A model generated the notes under the pieces. The model was not told where the DNA came from, did not search any database, and saw only the letters and a program-made list of their open reading frames with translations. Shown in pieces: positions 11,438 through 12,854 of a stretch of DNA of 12,854 nt (the first letter of the stretch is position 1; each line of letters starts with the position of its first letter). The translations under genes and the position numbers were made by a program. The stretch covers positions 1 through 12,854 of the forward strand of contig DATIAR010000034.1 of the NCBI GenBank assembly GCA_035457865.1, in the 5' to 3' direction. Origin of the DNA: UBA8516 sp035457865 (lineage in GTDB: Archaea > Thermoproteota > Nitrososphaeria > Nitrososphaerales > Nitrosopumilaceae).

Positions 11438-11677
11438 TTGAGAGCACTTTGTCTAATCACAGTTAAACCTGGAAAAGTCGATGCAGTCATACAAGCACTA
11501 AAAAAATCCCGCAAAGTTATTCGCGAGATCATGGTAGTTACTGGTAGATCAGATATCGCAGTTGTACTTCAAGGTACTCTTGATGAAATAAATAACATTG
11601 TAATTGATTTTAAAAAAATCCGTGAAATTGTTACAACAGAAACTCTGATAGAAGTGGAGGTTAACTTGGGTTGGTAA
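11438..11677 (+). CDS. Stand-alone Lrp/AsnC effector-binding (RAM) domain protein 1
   Basis: A RAM/ActD-type ligand-binding domain of about 79 residues without the helix-turn-helix of Lrp/AsnC regulators: RALCLITVKPGKVDAVIQAL, then IREIMVVTGRSDIAVVLQGT and LIEVEV, the beta-alpha-beta-beta-alpha-beta order of the fold. The VVTGRSDI turn is the conserved Gly-rich part where Lrp-family domains bind amino acids at the dimer interface. These proteins oligomerise with each other or with Lrp proteins. The frame opens at GTG 11423, but TTG 11438 places the Met just before RALCLI, the natural start of strand 1, so I used that; no Shine-Dalgarno is seen. Its stop overlaps the start of a second RAM gene by 7 bases, so the pair is translated together and may form a heteromer. 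Confidence 0.82.
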   Translation: MRALCLITVKPGKVDAVIQALKKSRKVIREIMVVTGRSDIAVVLQGTLDEINNIVIDFKKIREIVTTETLIEVEVNLGW

Positions 11678-11889
11678 AGGCAGTAGTTTTGGTTAAATCT
11701 CCAAAAAAACTAATTGCTGCAAGATTAAGAAAGGTAAAATCTGTGTATGATTCATTTGCAGTAAGTGGACAGTTTGATGCCGTAGCTCTAATTGAAGTAA
11801 AATCTTTAAGTCAAATCAAAGACGTTACAACTGAAATTCAAAACATAAATGGTGTTGAACGCACAGAGACAATGGTACAGGTAGTATAG
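11671..11889 (+). CDS. Stand-alone Lrp/AsnC effector-binding (RAM) domain protein 2
   Basis: A 72-residue RAM domain: VKAVVLVKSPKKLIAARLRK, then YDSFAVSGQFDAVALIEVKS, ETMVQVV. The sequence keeps the strand-turn pattern V-x-G-x-x-D-A of the effector-binding site and has no DNA-binding domain. The start is TTG at 11671, with GGAGG at 11656-11660 ten bases upstream inside the preceding gene; the 7-base overlap makes translational coupling with the first RAM gene likely. The two proteins are clearly related but diverged (QGTLDEI against VKSLSQI after the site), so different ligands or a heterodimer are possible. The amino-acid ligand is not predictable. Confidence 0.85.
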   Translation: MVKAVVLVKSPKKLIAARLRKVKSVYDSFAVSGQFDAVALIEVKSLSQIKDVTTEIQNINGVERTETMVQVV

Positions 11890-11924
11890 CAAAAGATTTT
11901 AACACAGTAGTATCAATTTTTAAT

Positions 11925-12335
11925 ATGGAAATAAGGCGTCTTGGCAGTGTAATAATTGCAGTATCAGACTTGGCAAAATCTGTTAAATTTTATAATGAAG
12001 TGATAGGGTTGCCCATAAAAAACCAGAGGGAGAATTGGGTAGAGCTGGCAAAACAAGGCGCTACAGTGATTTTACATACTGCAAGCAAGCCAATTAACAC
12101 AGGCACATCAATTGAGAATGGAATCGTAATCGGACTCGTAGTAGGAGATATTGAGAGTGCATTACAAGAGCTAAAAGCACAAAAAGTTACAGTATACAGA
12201 GATATCGAATCACATAGCGTAGGGAAAAACGCAATAATTTTGGATCCTGATAAGTATATGATCTCTTTATTCGAACCTGTACTGCAAGATACTGCCAAAC
12301 AGGCTTCGGGATTTCACGGGTTTGCCCCTCTCTAA
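11925..12335 (+). CDS. VOC/glyoxalase-fold protein lacking the usual metal ligands
   Basis: A 136-residue protein with two beta-alpha-beta-beta-beta modules of the vicinal oxygen chelate fold: GSVIIAVSDLAKSVKFYNEV (7-26) and IVIGLVVGDIESALQELKAQ, ending NAIILDPDKYMISLFEP. By alignment with glyoxalase I (my reading), the N-terminal His ligand is replaced by Ser8, the second-module His by a hydrophobic residue, and the final Glu (as in IELI) by Ser in MISLF. Only the Glu of WVELAK is kept. It is therefore unlikely to be a metal-dependent glyoxalase; a ligand-binding (bleomycin-resistance-like) role is more likely. ATG at 11925 follows a TATA-like GATTTTAAC (11896-11904), implying a leaderless mRNA. 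The stop overlaps the convergent gene by 4 bases. Confidence 0.82.
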   Translation: MEIRRLGSVIIAVSDLAKSVKFYNEVIGLPIKNQRENWVELAKQGATVILHTASKPINTGTSIENGIVIGLVVGDIESALQELKAQKVTVYRDIESHSVGKNAIILDPDKYMISLFEPVLQDTAKQASGFHGFAPL

Positions 12336-12724
12336 ATTAGTTTTTTGATTTTTCCAATTATTTCAGATAACGAATCAAATGTTACGTCCTCACCTAAAGA
12401 TATGTAGTAAGTACCTTCTTTTCTACTAAATACAAGTAATGTAACTTTTTTGTGTTTAAAAATCCCGTAATCCATGTCCCCTATTGATGAATAGTTAGAA
12501 CTTCGCATAGATAACATGGTTGAAATTAAAAAGAATTCGTTCCTTACTTGACCTGGTTTTAAAAGTGGACGCGTTCCTTGTTTTATGATTCCAGTAAGCG
12601 TTCTACCATATTCATTAATTAATCCGACATATCTTATCGAAGATGAAACCAGCAAGATTCTCTGGCATTTTTTTCTATATTCGATGATTTCATCTTCCCA
12701 TTTCTGATTTGGTGTTTTTGTCAT
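12332..12724 (-). CDS. DUF6659-like lineage-specific protein
   Basis: A 130-residue soluble protein with the pattern I associate with a large thaumarchaeal paralogous family (DUF6659-like): an N-terminal helix WEDEIIEYRKKCQRILLVSS, then SIRYVGLINEYGRTLTGIIK, a charged helix with RNEFFLISTMLSMRSSN, GDMDYGIFKHKKVTLLVFSR and a final strand-helix TYYISL...FDSLSEIIGKIKKL. The I-x-Y-x-G-L-I-N-x-Y-G-R strand resembles roadblock/profilin-like folds, so a small sensor or scaffold role is possible; no catalytic residues are visible and no function is known. ATG at 12724: the palindromic TATA-like TTTATAAA (12746-12753) is centred 26 nt upstream, so the mRNA is probably leaderless. It ends overlapping the VOC gene by 4 bases tail to tail. 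Confidence 0.7.
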   Translation of the reverse strand: MTKTPNQKWEDEIIEYRKKCQRILLVSSSIRYVGLINEYGRTLTGIIKQGTRPLLKPGQVRNEFFLISTMLSMRSSNYSSIGDMDYGIFKHKKVTLLVFSRKEGTYYISLGEDVTFDSLSEIIGKIKKLI

Positions 12725-12745
12725 GACTCAGATAAACAAATATGG

Positions 12746-12753
12746 TTTATAAA
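12746..12753 (-). promoter_or_regulatory. TATA box (TTTATAAA) for DUF6659-like gene
   Basis: It is a textbook archaeal TATA, perfectly palindromic, centred 26 nt before the ATG at 12724. It sits only 8 bases from the stop of the upstream partial gene. Confidence 0.5.
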
Positions 12754-12760
12754 GATCGGT

Positions 12761-12854
12761 TTAGTTTTTCTTGTGTTTTTCTAAATCACGCTTTAGAACA
12801 GCATTTTCTTTTTTTAATTGCTCGTTTTCTGATTGTAACGAGTCAACAATGTTT
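12761..12854 (-). CDS. C-terminal fragment of coiled-coil protein (5' part outside window)
   Basis: The minus strand is open from the window edge for 30 codons to TAA at 12763-12761, reading NIVDSLQSENEQLKKENAVL and then KRDLEKHKKN. The heptad pattern (Ile/Val, Leu, Leu, Val-Leu, Leu at a/d positions) with charged and Gln-rich flanks predicts a coiled coil like a leucine zipper, with a Lys-rich end. The rest is beyond the window, so the function cannot be judged. Confidence 0.6.
   Translation of the reverse strand, partial: NIVDSLQSENEQLKKENAVLKRDLEKHKKN

Noticed and set aside
11251..11466. Open frame overlapping the Lys-rich gene and the first RAM gene
   Set aside because: Different frame from both supported genes; the translation shows no domain and crosses the promoter region of the RAM gene.
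1..12854. CRISPR array, insertion sequence, prophage or attachment site
   Set aside because: No spaced direct repeats, transposase or integrase text, or terminal inverted repeats were seen; tRNA-Phe has no duplicated 3' end in the window.

Overview
The window is AT-rich DNA from an archaeon, almost certainly an ammonia-oxidising Nitrososphaeria (Thaumarchaeota, probably Nitrosopumilales-like). This is inferred from four things. Many genes appear to have leaderless mRNAs, with an AT-rich TATA-like box centred about 26 nt upstream of the start codon. TTG starts are frequent. A tRNA-Phe(GAA) lacks an encoded CCA. Several proteins look typical of this lineage: a standalone class II ribonucleotide reductase, archaeal AMP phosphorylase, TIGR00300-type ornithine cyclodeaminase, stand-alone RAM domains, a DUF6659-like protein, and a secreted protein with a PEFP tail. 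No mobile element, CRISPR array, rRNA or phage gene was seen; this is chromosomal core and lineage-specific territory.

Layout. (1) Positions 1-404 hold the 3' end of an adenosylcobalamin-dependent ribonucleotide reductase. (2) Positions 405-806 have no convincing gene but much RNA-like structure, above all a 17-bp-closed three-way junction at 676-782 followed by T5 and preceded by a well-placed TATA-like box: a candidate non-coding RNA. (3) Positions about 849-2634 hold a small zinc-ribbon protein, an alpha/beta hydrolase with a Cys-rich N-terminus, and a phosphoribosyltransferase overlapping it. (4) Positions 2639-4067 hold two divergent CBS-domain genes. (5) Positions 4101-6579 hold an ATP-cone/Mrr-like nuclease fusion and AMP phosphorylase. 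(6) Positions 6650-7114 encode a membrane-anchored, extremely Met-rich protein. (7) Positions 7142-8371 (minus strand) encode archaeal ornithine cyclodeaminase; 8554-9156 encodes a secreted or anchored protein. (8) Positions 9192-10213 (minus) hold a 40-residue C2H2 zinc finger overlapping an HD-domain nucleotidase by one base, then an unknown protein with its own promoter. (9) Positions 10351-11889 hold ATP:cob(I)alamin adenosyltransferase, tRNA-Phe, a Lys-rich small protein and two overlapping RAM-domain proteins. (10) Positions 11925-12854 hold a VOC-fold protein without the usual metal ligands, a convergent DUF6659-like gene and the end of a coiled-coil protein.

Functional links. Nucleotide metabolism recurs: ribonucleotide reductase, AMP phosphorylase, phosphoribosyltransferase, HD-type 5'-deoxynucleotidase, an ATP-cone-bearing nuclease, and CBS domains that commonly sense adenylates. 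The adenosyltransferase would supply the cofactor of the reductase. A 9-bp palindrome TGATAATCA occurs 7-9 nt upstream of three predicted TATA boxes (candidate ncRNA and both divergent CBS genes), with a fourth copy upstream of the Met-rich gene; it is a candidate operator of an uncharacterised regulator. All functional statements are from reading the sequence; no database search was run.
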